From Hondaea fermentalgiana (lineage: Eukaryota; Sar; Bigyra; Thraustochytrida; Thraustochytriidae): a stretch of DNA of 64,000 bases. The position numbers were made by a program, and so were the translations under genes. The stretch is from assembly GCA_014084085.1 (NCBI GenBank), contig NPFB01000178.1:7326-71325 (forward strand), written 5' to 3'. The first letter of the stretch is position 1. The number at the start of each line of letters is the position of its first letter. This document shows, piece by piece, positions 40,088 through 49,357 of this stretch. The notes beneath the pieces were generated by a model. That model had not been told where the DNA came from, ran no database searches, and saw only the letters and a program-made list of their open reading frames with translations.

Positions 40088-40282
40088 AAAAGCAGCAAAG
40101 ACAACTCGTGCGTGTGCGCGTGCGTGTGCGTGTGCGAGCGTGCCTTGCCCTGCGTTGCCTTGCGTTGCCTTGTTGCCTTGCCTTGCCTGGAGCCAGAGCG
40201 ACCAAAGCCCGAAGCAGCTCGGAGACCGGCCTCGCACGCTGCGAGACTACAGCCGTAGCGGCACACGCCAAGGAAGACAGGC

Positions 40283-43200
40283 ATGGACGAGGACGACGGC
40301 GATGCTGCGGCAACGCGGCTCCGGCGCATGATCGACGGGACCCTCGTAGACGAGGAAGCCAGCAGCTCTAGCAGCACCAGCAGCTCTAGCAGCGCGAGCA
40401 GCGGGAGCAGCTCCAGCAGCACAAGCAAGGCCAGCAGGACAGGGCGCAAACGAGCGCGCACAGCGCCCTTGGGCAATTGCTGCAAGCCGGAAAGAAGCGC
40501 GCCAACGTGGAATGACACTCATCAAGGAGCAGGAGCAGGAGCAGGAGCAGAAGCAGGAATAGGAGTAGGAGATGAACACCAACAAGACCATCATGAAATG
40601 AACATTTCCGAGCCCGAATTTGGAACCCAATCCACATCGTCGCCGCTAGGAGCAACATCAATACTACCGCCACCTCCTCCTCCTCCTCCTCCACTTGTGG
40701 CAGTGCGCCACATTCTCCCGGCGAGCCCTGATGCCTCTGCGAGCAGCAGTCGTACTTCTGCGGGCGGTCTGGACGATGATGACAGTCTCTCCGTCTCACC
40801 GTATGACGACTATGCAACCGCAACGCAGACGATCGTAGTACGAGACGGCAACGTAAGCGACCCGGATTCAGAAACAACGAGAAAAACCTCTGTCTCCTCC
40901 GGTTTGAAAAATATGCGCGACGACATTTTTGGCCTCGATTTCGACACTGACAACGAAATTGACGCCGACGAAACATGCTCCTCCAACGCCCACAAAGTCG
41001 AAAATATGGACAATGACAAAGAAGAACCCGAACACGAAAGCGACACCCTTGGATCCATGCTTCCACCCTTGGACTCCAAGCTTCCACCCTTGGACTCCAA
41101 GCTTCCACCCTTGGACTCCAAGTTTCCTCCCTTGGACTCCATGCTTCCACCCATGAGCGCACCCGCGCCGCCCCACACACCAACATACCCTCCGAAAGAC
41201 TCTGCCAACGCTCTACAGCTCCTTATGCGCTCCAAATCACTCATGGGCTACGTACAAGAAACCCTCGTGCGCGACGAAAATGCCTTCATGGTCCCCGGAC
41301 ACGAAGGCGTCACCGTGTCGACCTCGTTCGCGGACGACACGCACGGCGCGGCCGAGGCATCAAATCGAGAGAAAACGGGCGCGGCCGGCACTGGGCAAGA
41401 CGTCGGCCCGGCCTCCCCTCGGAGTCTCCTCAGTGGGCCGCCCGAGCTGCCGCGGTGCGCGCCAACCATCCATTTCCGCGCGGCGCTGGTGCTCATGTCC
41501 ATGCTAATCGTCGCGCTCGCGTGCATGCTCATTGCAATTGTCAGCCTCTCGCTTTCCGTCGATGTCACCAACGAGGTCCAGACGCAGTGCACAGAAAACG
41601 TGGCGGATCTCATGGAGACCTCGCGCATCACCCTTGAGGATTTTGCGCGCCAGGACACCATCAGCGCGCTCGACGTGCTAAGCGAACGCATCCAGCGCTC
41701 CTACCTCGATCAGGCCGTGGGTATCACCGGCGAGGTCGCAGGCTCCCTGGCCGCCATTCGCCATTTCCAGCCAGGTTTCTCGGGCCACGTCGGCGCTCTC
41801 GACCAATCCACAGCCACCTTCGAAGCCGTGCAGGCGGCCTACAATGCCAGCGCTGGCATTCTGCTGTCGATACCGCTCGCCACGGAACAATCGCGAAGCG
41901 TCCGAAGCGTCTTTATCGGCTTTGAAGAAACCTCCGAAGTTATTGTTGCTGTCGAGGACAGATTCCTTAATTTCTCTTGCATCGAGCTGTGCACGCCGTC
42001 GCCAAACTGCACCGCATATCCAATGACAGCAGGGGTGCCTGACTTTACGCGACCCCATCAAGCGCATTCCCATTGCGTCAATGACAACTTCGACTATGAC
42101 CAACACCCGCTCCGTCTCAAAGAGCTGCGTCTCATGGCCGACAACGATAATAACCCTGTGCTTTTCTGGTGGGCGCTCAACGACTTTCAGGGCGACCCTT
42201 CCATGCTCATGACCTTTCTCCGTCCGTACGACCTATGTCTCAATTCCAATCGAACGTGTTTCAATGCTCTCATCGGTGCCCAGATTGATCTTCAGGGCCT
42301 GAGCTGCTTTCTGCACGAGCACCTCAGCTTCAACTTTTCTGCAGCCGACGGCAGTCGTGACGCAAATTCCAGTCCACATGGCAGTCCCGCGAGCAGCTCG
42401 AGTCTCGCCAACGGAACCGATGAGGACGCTGGTCTCTCGTACCTGATCTTTAATGGCGCCAACTCGATTGACTCGGAACTTGACGATGTGGACCGCGTCG
42501 GCACTTTGTTGGCAACCTCGAACGCGTGCAGGCCGGCACAGGTCGACCACGCGATGCTCAACTCCACCCTTGCGGTCGATGTCGAGGGTGGCACCGGCAC
42601 TGTGGCGCGGTCGGCTACCTACGTGCGCGACGCCTGGTTGGGCGGGGCCTTTGGTACGCCTGGCACGCGACGTGCGGCACTCGTCAATCTCGATACGCTC
42701 GAGCCATGCGACCTGACCCAGACTGGTGCGAACTCGAGCCAGTGCTTCTTTGTCTCCATGGTCCCGGTGCAGGGCCCCAGTGCAGACCCTTATGATTTGG
42801 TCGACATGGGCAATCAGGTAGAGCTTCTTGCTGTTGCCGTTGTCCCACACCTTCTCTACCTGCAAAACCTCGAGTACCTCAAGGGCGAGTACAAGGGCAT
42901 TGTGCGTTCGCTCGACGAACAGCAGCGAGAACGCTGGGCGCAGGCGGCCGCCTTGGTCACGGGGATCATTCTGGCCATTACCATCCTTGTTTGCATCCTT
43001 TCGGCGTGCCTCGCGTGGCGCTTTGGAGCCTCCATCATCCAGCTGAGCGGCTTCATGCGCGACCTTGAGACGCTCAAGTTCAGCCGTGTAAAGAAGACGG
43101 AGCTCTCACGTGTTCACGAGATTTCTCAAATGCAGTCCTCGTTCAATGACTTGTGTAGCACCATCGAAGTGATGGCCAAGTTTGTGCCTTCTGCAGTGGT

Positions 43201-44353
43201 GCGTGCGGTGATCACAAACTCAGAGGGCAAGGGCCGTCGCCTTCACGTGCGCCGTCGCAATGTGACCATTTTGTTTTCGGACATTGCGGGCTTCACATCC
43301 ATTAGTGAGCGTCTCAGCGAGCGCGATCTTCTCCTCTTCTTGGTCCGGTACCTGACCGTCATGACCGCCGTTGTGGAAGCGTACGGTGGTGTGGTGAGCG
43401 AAATATTGGGAGACGGTGTGTTGGCATTCTGGAATACGCCTGATCCCGTCGAAGACCACGAAGCCAAAGCCTGCGCCTCGGCCTTGGCCCAGCAAGAGTC
43501 CATGCGGTTTCTCAACGAGTACTTTGCGGAAATGCTCGGGGCCGCTGGATGTGGAAAGTTAAAGATCAGGATTGGGGTGCATACTGGCGACGTGCTGACG
43601 GGCAACATCGGAAGTGTTTCGCGTTACAAATGGGGATCCTTGGGAGACGCGGTAAATCTCGCGTCTCGACTCGAGGGGGTGAACAAGCTTTTTGGAACGG
43701 GCATTATCATCTCGCACAGCACCTTTTCTGCGCTCCCTGGCAACGTGTTTGTGACGCGCAAGCTCGACTGTGTGGCAGTCAAAGGCAAGGCCAAGACTGT
43801 GACGGTGTATGAGCTTGTGTCCATGAAACGCAAACTTCTGGGTCGCAGCACAGCCGACGCGCCTGGCGTGTCGGAGGCTCAAGCTTCAAGAGCACCGTCG
43901 ATGAGTGATCGCATTTTTGGATCCAGCACACGCAAGCAAAGGATGCGCGAGACAAAGTTCATGTCCGCCCGTTTGCCATTGGTTTCTGCGGCCAAAATTC
44001 GCGGGTCCTTTCGGATGCCGCGGTCCTCGCGAACATGGAACGCCTCGAGCAGCAATGACGAAGAGGAATGCGAAGATGCCGTCACGTACGAGTACGGTCC
44101 GGTGAGCGATGTGCGCAAGGGCAAGCTAAGCGACATCGAAGCTTACGAGCGTGCGCTCGATGCATTTCAGCGGGGCCAGTTTGCCGAAGCGGATGAAGCA
44201 CTGCATCGGCTCACAGCCAAATGTACCACTGACCGCGCCGCGCAACTCTTGCAAGCGCGGATTGATGGAGCCTTGGTCAAACATGGTACGTCAATTTCAC
44301 CTTCCAATCACGAGTGGGATGGTGTGCTGCGACTGCACGCCAAAGAATTTTGA
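40283..44353 (+). CDS. Receptor-type class III nucleotide cyclase (guanylyl cyclase-like residues)
   Basis: Predicted 1356-residue protein making cAMP or cGMP. Residues 1-395 are cytosolic and low-complexity (poly-Ser, poly-Pro and a 7-residue PPLDSKL repeat). TM1 is about 399-425, a 460-residue extracellular domain with N-glycosylation sites follows, and TM2 is about 888-912. A HAMP-like helix and the AKFVPSAVVRAVI linker lead to one catalytic domain (991-1180). Metal-binding Asp1000 (LFSDIAGFTS) and Asp1044 (ILGDGVLAFW) are present, as are transition-state Asn1125 and Arg1129 (GDAVNLASRLEG). The base-selecting positions hold Glu1040 and Gly1118 instead of adenylyl-type Lys/Asp. The C-terminus has the common TPR-like piece ending in W-x-GV-x-RLHAKEF. 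Dimerisation is required, as each chain has one catalytic half-pair. ATG at 40283. Confidence 0.88.
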   Translation: MDEDDGDAAATRLRRMIDGTLVDEEASSSSSTSSSSSASSGSSSSSTSKASRTGRKRARTAPLGNCCKPERSAPTWNDTHQGAGAGAGAEAGIGVGDEHQQDHHEMNISEPEFGTQSTSSPLGATSILPPPPPPPPPLVAVRHILPASPDASASSSRTSAGGLDDDDSLSVSPYDDYATATQTIVVRDGNVSDPDSETTRKTSVSSGLKNMRDDIFGLDFDTDNEIDADETCSSNAHKVENMDNDKEEPEHESDTLGSMLPPLDSKLPPLDSKLPPLDSKFPPLDSMLPPMSAPAPPHTPTYPPKDSANALQLLMRSKSLMGYVQETLVRDENAFMVPGHEGVTVSTSFADDTHGAAEASNREKTGAAGTGQDVGPASPRSLLSGPPELPRCAPTIHFRAALVLMSMLIVALACMLIAIVSLSLSVDVTNEVQTQCTENVADLMETSRITLEDFARQDTISALDVLSERIQRSYLDQAVGITGEVAGSLAAIRHFQPGFSGHVGALDQSTATFEAVQAAYNASAGILLSIPLATEQSRSVRSVFIGFEETSEVIVAVEDRFLNFSCIELCTPSPNCTAYPMTAGVPDFTRPHQAHSHCVNDNFDYDQHPLRLKELRLMADNDNNPVLFWWALNDFQGDPSMLMTFLRPYDLCLNSNRTCFNALIGAQIDLQGLSCFLHEHLSFNFSAADGSRDANSSPHGSPASSSSLANGTDEDAGLSYLIFNGANSIDSELDDVDRVGTLLATSNACRPAQVDHAMLNSTLAVDVEGGTGTVARSATYVRDAWLGGAFGTPGTRRAALVNLDTLEPCDLTQTGANSSQCFFVSMVPVQGPSADPYDLVDMGNQVELLAVAVVPHLLYLQNLEYLKGEYKGIVRSLDEQQRERWAQAAALVTGIILAITILVCILSACLAWRFGASIIQLSGFMRDLETLKFSRVKKTELSRVHEISQMQSSFNDLCSTIEVMAKFVPSAVVRAVITNSEGKGRRLHVRRRNVTILFSDIAGFTSISERLSERDLLLFLVRYLTVMTAVVEAYGGVVSEILGDGVLAFWNTPDPVEDHEAKACASALAQQESMRFLNEYFAEMLGAAGCGKLKIRIGVHTGDVLTGNIGSVSRYKWGSLGDAVNLASRLEGVNKLFGTGIIISHSTFSALPGNVFVTRKLDCVAVKGKAKTVTVYELVSMKRKLLGRSTADAPGVSEAQASRAPSMSDRIFGSSTRKQRMRETKFMSARLPLVSAAKIRGSFRMPRSSRTWNASSSNDEEECEDAVTYEYGPVSDVRKGKLSDIEAYERALDAFQRGQFAEADEALHRLTAKCTTDRAAQLLQARIDGALVKHGTSISPSNHEWDGVLRLHAKEF
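41060..41155 (+). repeat. 21-bp minisatellite inside the cyclase N-terminus
   Basis: Four full copies plus a partial one of a unit encoding L-P-P-L-D-S-K. Copies 1-3 are nearly identical at the DNA level, so expansion is recent. It lies in the disordered cytosolic region. Confidence 0.9.
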
Positions 44354-45076
44354 GCACTCATGAGCTCTACGATGTTTTGCTCTGCTTTGCGACTTGTCTG
44401 GGCAATGTATTATGGTGCGAGAGAAGCGATAACGTATATCATAGTCAAGAGAGATCGCATTAAGCAAGCAATCACTCCATCGATCATGCAGTCACATGGT
44501 GCGATGACTGAAGGCGTCCATCATGTAATAATAGCATCAAGATGAAAAATGTGTTTTACAAGAATGTGTTTTTCGCTTTCTGTGTTGGTCTCCTGGTAGG
44601 CCTATCATCAAAAGAGCGTCCAGCCTAGTCTTGAGAGAGGATTTTGGGATGGTGAAACCTCACAAGAAGGACAGTAGAATAAGAATAATGAGAAGGGCAC
44701 ACGCGTGCATGGTTGTGTTGTGCCGGGAAAGTGAGAGATCTAAACAAAAGAAAAGAAAGAGGAGAGAAAGATATCATAGAGGCAAGGAAAGCAAAGAGAA
44801 GAACCGTAGATCGGTTGGACGGTCGGTCGACTCGGCTTGGCTTGACTTGAACTGCGTAGGATAATGGATGCTCATTCCTCCTTTCGCATGGCAGATCTCG
44901 CTCTCGCTCAATCACATGCCCGCACACAACTGGAGACCGGCTAACCGATCGGTCAGTCGATCAGCCAGGTAGCCACTAGCTAGCCTAGCAAGCATTGGGA
45001 CGAAGCCACATTAAAGAAAATACGAAGAGGGGGAGGGAAAGCGTGGCAGGTGCGACGAAAAAGGAAAGGTGCCCAT
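44354..45076. other. Convergent 3' regions
   Basis: AT-richer interval between the ends of the cyclase (+) and ATP sulfurylase (-) genes. Nothing coding is evident. Confidence 0.45.
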
Positions 45077-46342
45077 TTAGAGGTTCTCGCGGAGAACCTT
45101 GACGACACTCGGGTAAGCGAACCACTCCGGGATGTCCTCGCCGGCGCGGAGGCGCTTGCGGAACTCGGTACCGGAAAGCTTGAGCGGCTTGGCGCCAGTC
45201 TCCTCGGCCTTGTCAGCAGTCATGTAGCCGTGCTCCTCGCCGCAGTAGACAAGGTTGAGCGAAGGGACAGTGCCCATACCGAGCTCGCTGGCGACCTCGC
45301 CGGCGAACTCCTGGGCGTCGTAGGCGCCGTAGTAGTCCTCGCCAGTGATGGAGCTCTTGGAGCCGGCCATATCGCGGCCGACGATGAAGTGCACGCCCAT
45401 GCCGTTGTCCATCTGGCAGTAGTTCTTGCGGATGATCATGTGCTGGAGAGCCTCGCGGGGGCCGGCCATCTGCATGCTGTAGGGAAGGTAGGCGAAGACG
45501 ATCTGGTCGTTGCCCTTGAGCTCGTTGTCCTGGAGGGTGAGGTAGGTCTTGTAGCGCACGGCACCGCTGATGTCATCCTGCTGGGTGGGGCCAACGGTGG
45601 GGTGGACGAGGACAACGTTGTTCTCAACGACGGCAGCAGAGCGGAGGAAGAGCTCGACGTGGGCGCGGTGGAGGGGGTTACGGCACTGGAAGACGACGAC
45701 GTTCTTGTCCTTGGGAAGCATCTCGCGGACCTCGCGCGGGGTCTGGCAGGGGATCTCGCGGGTGGGCAGCTGGAGGCCCTTGAGGGCGCCAGAGAGGTAG
45801 GTGTTGCCGCGCTCGAGGGCGACCATCATGGTACCGGGGTGGGCGAGCTCGGTGGTCTTGTAGCAGTTGTTGGTCTCCTTGACCTTGTCCGGGGTGTAGC
45901 GCTCCTCAATGTCCATGACAGCAAGGTCCTCACCCTTGTACTGGAGGAGAACCTTCTTGCCGACGGTGAGGTCCTCGCGGTCGGTGTCGAGAACGACAGG
46001 GAGGCCGAAGAGGACGTCGTTGGTGAGGCGGTTGCGCTCCACGACGCTCTCGTAGTCGGCCTGGTTCATGAAGGAGGTGAGGGGGCTGAAGCCACCGTTG
46101 ACCAGAAGCTCGACGTCGCAGGCGTTGCGGTCAGAGAGCTCCATGGTGGTGTCGACGCTGCTCTTGAGCTTCTGCTTCTCGGCCTCGTCCTTGACCATAA
46201 GGTCAACGAGCTCGCCGCCGTGCGCGGGAATGCCGGTCGACATGGCGCGGGTCGCCAGACGAAGGGTCAGCGGCTGCGCCACCGCCGCGCGTCCGAGGGC
46301 GACGCGCGTCGCGGCGCCGCCGAGGGCGCGGATAGCCTGCAT
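45077..46342 (-). CDS. ATP sulfurylase (sulfate adenylyltransferase)
   Basis: Predicted 421-residue enzyme forming adenosine 5'-phosphosulfate from ATP and sulfate, the first step of sulfate assimilation. It has the two nucleotide-binding signatures: QCRNPLHRAH (219-228, the QxRNPxHxxH motif) and GRDMAGSKSS (322-331; the usual GRDHAG has His replaced by Met). The N-terminal PUA-like domain (about 40-190) includes LVNGGFSPLTSFM. No APS-kinase domain follows, so it is the stand-alone short form. Residues 1-34 are Arg/Ala-rich without acids, consistent with an organelle presequence; Met34 (46243) is an alternative cytosolic start. Very strong codon bias (G/C-ending) suggests high expression. Confidence 0.93.
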   Translation of the reverse strand: MQAIRALGGAATRVALGRAAVAQPLTLRLATRAMSTGIPAHGGELVDLMVKDEAEKQKLKSSVDTTMELSDRNACDVELLVNGGFSPLTSFMNQADYESVVERNRLTNDVLFGLPVVLDTDREDLTVGKKVLLQYKGEDLAVMDIEERYTPDKVKETNNCYKTTELAHPGTMMVALERGNTYLSGALKGLQLPTREIPCQTPREVREMLPKDKNVVVFQCRNPLHRAHVELFLRSAAVVENNVVLVHPTVGPTQQDDISGAVRYKTYLTLQDNELKGNDQIVFAYLPYSMQMAGPREALQHMIIRKNYCQMDNGMGVHFIVGRDMAGSKSSITGEDYYGAYDAQEFAGEVASELGMGTVPSLNLVYCGEEHGYMTADKAEETGAKPLKLSGTEFRKRLRAGEDIPEWFAYPSVVKVLRENL

Positions 46343-47455
46343 TTTCCGGTTGTTTGCTCCTGTTCGTCAGCTGCTGTTGTTTCTACGCTAGCGGACGGCG
46401 TCGCTCTCGATGTCGATTTGCGCGCCCTCGCTCGCAAGACCACCGAGATCGAATCCTGCTCAGACTCCCTTCCGGACCCCTTCTGCAGGCTCCGTAATGA
46501 TGTTATGCCAACCCGGGGGGGGGGCTAAAAAGGAGTTTAGTCCCTGCCGCACATTCACAATCCATCCGCCTGGATGAACCAATGAATGAATGGTGAGACG
46601 CACTAGCAGACTACTAGTGCCGCTAACCTAGGCCTAGTAGGCCTGATAGGCCTAGGCTTAGGCCTAATTTTCGTAACTGTCAGATCGTCTCTCACCCTAC
46701 CCGAATAACACCGCGCGGATTTGGCGCAATTTTGCGGAGCTGAGGCAGCGACCGACGCCAAAGGGGGGCAAGAGCGGCCGACGGCAATGGGCAAGACGTT
46801 GATGATCGGCAAGCAACTACTCATAGGTTTGACCTAATTATTGCCTGAGCCAACCGACCTCGGCGATACATGTCAAATTCTGACTTCTCGACCATAGCGA
46901 GTGTCGAGAACAGGCCCATCGTATCTTTGCTGGCCGCCGCCAGACGATGAGTAGAGGTCGCTATTCACCTGTTAGAGGCTTCACTTGAGACCATGGTCTC
47001 AAGAAAGTTGTTTGATCTTACATGCTTGAGAAAACGCCAAAGGTTTTGACCGTCGCGCGCAAGACACATGCATGCGAATTTCCCTGAAAAGTGAAGAGGA
47101 GTTTGTTAATGGAACACTAGGAAATGCGAATTCCTCCTTGATTCTGTCCAGAGGATCTTGCTTTCCCTGGTACACAAACGATTGCCATCGTTTTGCCTTG
47201 TACAGAAAATGGAACATCACGAGAGGAATAGAAAATAGGTTCATCATGGACTTGGGTTTTGGCCGACCTCGTAGAGTACACTGCTTGCTTGATCAGTAAG
47301 GTCTAACTGTCGCTTATGAGGCGCCAAGACCATTTTCATAGGCTATAAGTCGCTTTGGTTGCAAGCTTGCAAGCTAAAGCTTGTCTGTTTGTTTGCTTTC
47401 TTGCATTGTTTGCGGGCATTTGTTTGCTTGCGAGATTGACGTCGTGCTTCTTCTC
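46343..47455. other. Upstream region of ATP sulfurylase and 3' region of CHMP4-like gene
   Basis: No gene supported. The part from about 46800 to 47450 is AT-richer. A cluster of AGGCCT palindromes lies at 46630-46665 and a poly-G run near 46517. Confidence 0.4.
46630..46665. repeat. Cluster of four AGGCCT palindromes
   Basis: AGGCCT occurs at 46630, 46639, 46648 and 46660, plus one AGGCTT, with 9-bp spacing between the first three. The cluster lies about 290-320 bp upstream of the ATP sulfurylase start codon and could be a protein-binding array or a small palindromic repeat. Confidence 0.7.
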
Positions 47456-48163
47456 TCAGACAAGAGCGACCGGTCTCGGAGGTACCGCTGGCCTAGGAGG
47501 CACTACCGGCGAGGGCTTGGCCATCGTCACAGCTTGGGCCGCAGATACAGGCTTGGGAACAGGTGCGAGAGGCGCTGAAGGGAGCGCGTTGATAACATCG
47601 TCCACTGCGCATTCTTGGTCGAGCTCAGCGAGTTCGGCTGCAAGGTCATCCTCGTCAAAGTCGTAGCCAGAGAGAGGCTCGGCAAGAAGGTTATCTACCT
47701 CCTCCATGGTCTGCATGGTCTCTGCGACGTCATCCTGCAAGTCATGAAGCTCGTCAACATCAATTTTATCGTAGGCGGTCTTGAGAGCGTCCTTGCCCAC
47801 GCGCAGACCTTTGATGACCTCCTGGGTGCCAATGGCGCTCTCCACGGCAAAGGCCTGCTGCTCAAGGTTAGAGATGGCCCCGTAAAGTTTCTCCACCTCT
47901 TTGTTGATCATCTTTTTCTTGCGCAACCTGCTAATCGCCGCCTGCTTGTTCCCCTTGGCCGCGAGGACCTTGGCCTCCTTTGCAAGAACCTTTTGCTGCC
48001 GCTCGAGATGCTCGACCCGTGCTTGCAGGCGTTTCGCGGTGTCTTCCACCTGGCCCTTGTTTTGCACGGCTTGCGCCTGCTCGGCCTTGGTCTTTTGCGC
48101 CTGGCGTTGCTCACGCTTGGCCTTGCTCCTGCCGGGTCGTACAGCGCTCATAAAAGACCGCAT
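47456..48163 (-). CDS. ESCRT-III subunit Snf7/CHMP4-like (VPS32)
   Basis: Predicted 235-residue ESCRT-III protein that polymerises on membranes to drive scission in multivesicular-body formation and cytokinesis. The N-terminal basic helical core (10-100; EHLERQQKVLAKEAKVLAAK, AISRLRKKKM) is followed by the Snf7 acidic part: IGTQEVIKGLRVGKDALKTA, then DELHDLQDDVAETMQTMEEV and GYDFDEDDLAAELAELDQE (166-184), as in CHMP4. The C-terminus is unusual: instead of ending after a Bro1-binding helix, it continues into a Pro-rich tail with two VPPRP motifs (221-231). ATG 48163 was chosen (48151 is equally possible); the longer upstream frame translates a repetitive leader. Confidence 0.87.
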   Translation of the reverse strand: MRSFMSAVRPGRSKAKREQRQAQKTKAEQAQAVQNKGQVEDTAKRLQARVEHLERQQKVLAKEAKVLAAKGNKQAAISRLRKKKMINKEVEKLYGAISNLEQQAFAVESAIGTQEVIKGLRVGKDALKTAYDKIDVDELHDLQDDVAETMQTMEEVDNLLAEPLSGYDFDEDDLAAELAELDQECAVDDVINALPSAPLAPVPKPVSAAQAVTMAKPSPVVPPRPAVPPRPVALV

Positions 48164-49357
48164 CTTGCTTTCCACCAGCGAGCAAGCGCGCGAGCGAGCG
48201 AGCGAGCGAACGAGCGAGCGGCTGTAACCTGTGCGCTCTCTGCCCCTTGTGTCGTTCCGGCGCTTCGAGCTGCTGCTGATTCTGGTTTTGCCTGGAGCGT
48301 AGTTTTGCGCCTCGCCGGTGCGTCCGACGTGCGCGGCGCGGCAGAGCCGTAGTTGCCGCAGCGTTGCGCGTCCCAAGTAGGAACCTGCCGCAAAATCCTG
48401 GACTCTGGACGGGCGGGAACGGAACCTCGACACTCGAGCTCGTTCTCCAAGTTGACTTGACTCGACGCGACTTGACGCAACCTGCCGGCCGCCGCAGCAG
48501 CAGCAGCAGCTCTCGCCCCTCAATCTCTCCCCGCGGCCGGGAGCGGCCAGCGAAGTGGGGGCGGCGCGACGCCGCTCCGAGGAGCAGGGGCAGAAGAAAG
48601 CCAGTGCGTGCGCTGTTACGAAAGACCCCCGAAAAACAAAGAAGGAAGGTGTGTGCGGCCTCTACGACACTGGCCAGTGGGCGTTGGCAAGGTGGCGAGC
48701 CGGCTGGCTGGCTTCCGCCGACAGGGCGTCCGCGCAGCTGCAGCTGCAGCTGCAACCGCGGGGAGAATGGAGAACGAAACAAGTGCCGAGGTAGCTGCAG
48801 CTGCAGCTGCAAACACTGCTCTGATGCGTTCGTTGGCTTGACAGTGAGAATCACTCGCGCCACGGGCGGGAGAACTTGAGATCGTCCGTGTGTTTCCCGA
48901 TCGTGGTAGTACAGGCCTACGTGGAGAGTGAGCCCTGCAAAGTAGCAGCTTCAGAGGCTCGACGAGTGATTAACCTATGCCTAGATTGTGATCGTGCTCG
49001 TGATCGTGATACTGCTCGTGATCGTGATACTGCTCGGAAGCAGACGAGGATCCCAACAGACATGGCAGCTCCGAGTCGTTCTCCATTTTGTTTCAATTCG
49101 TAACTCACAGTCAGGGGGAAAAGTTCGGCAATTCCCGAGTGCAGTGGAGCGACCAAAATCGCTCTGTTTCGCGTCCCTTGGCAACCCCATTCTCGGTGAG
49201 TTGGTGTAGTTTTTTCGTGCTTGGCAATGCTCATCACGCGAGGTCTTCTTGTGGGGCATTGCTAGTATACCTTGCTGCCATTGAGCGTGTGCGAAGAACC
49301 GGTCGGGGGGGAGGGAGTGTGAACAACGCAGGGGCATATCGGAGAAAGTTGCAGGTC
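48164..49357. other. Upstream region of CHMP4-like gene
   Basis: No gene is supported. It holds GAGC(G/A) repeats near 48178-48220 and CAGCTG-rich palindromes near 48735-48815. A short 18-bp repeat at about 48997-49032 is listed separately. Confidence 0.4.
48997..49036. repeat. 18-bp tandem repeat (CTCGTGATCGTGATACTG)
   Basis: Two perfect copies plus a partial third, with a related GATCGTGCTC unit just upstream. Non-coding. Confidence 0.85.

Larger units (their letters stand above)
38091..40282. promoter_or_regulatory. 2.2-kb upstream region of the cyclase gene with gap and repeats
   Basis: No gene is supported; ORFs on both strands are Arg/Ala/Gln low-complexity. It contains an 18-bp GATC-rich tandem repeat at 38313-38380, GCGAG units near 39068-39090, a 100-N gap, (AGAGC)n, (CAG)n and imperfect CCTTG units. 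Confidence 0.4.

Noticed and set aside
45050..46528. 492-codon plus-strand ORF opposite ATP sulfurylase
   Set aside because: It is the antisense shadow of a strongly codon-biased real gene; its Val/Leu/Ala/Glu-rich translation has no domain and the sulfurylase match is unambiguous.
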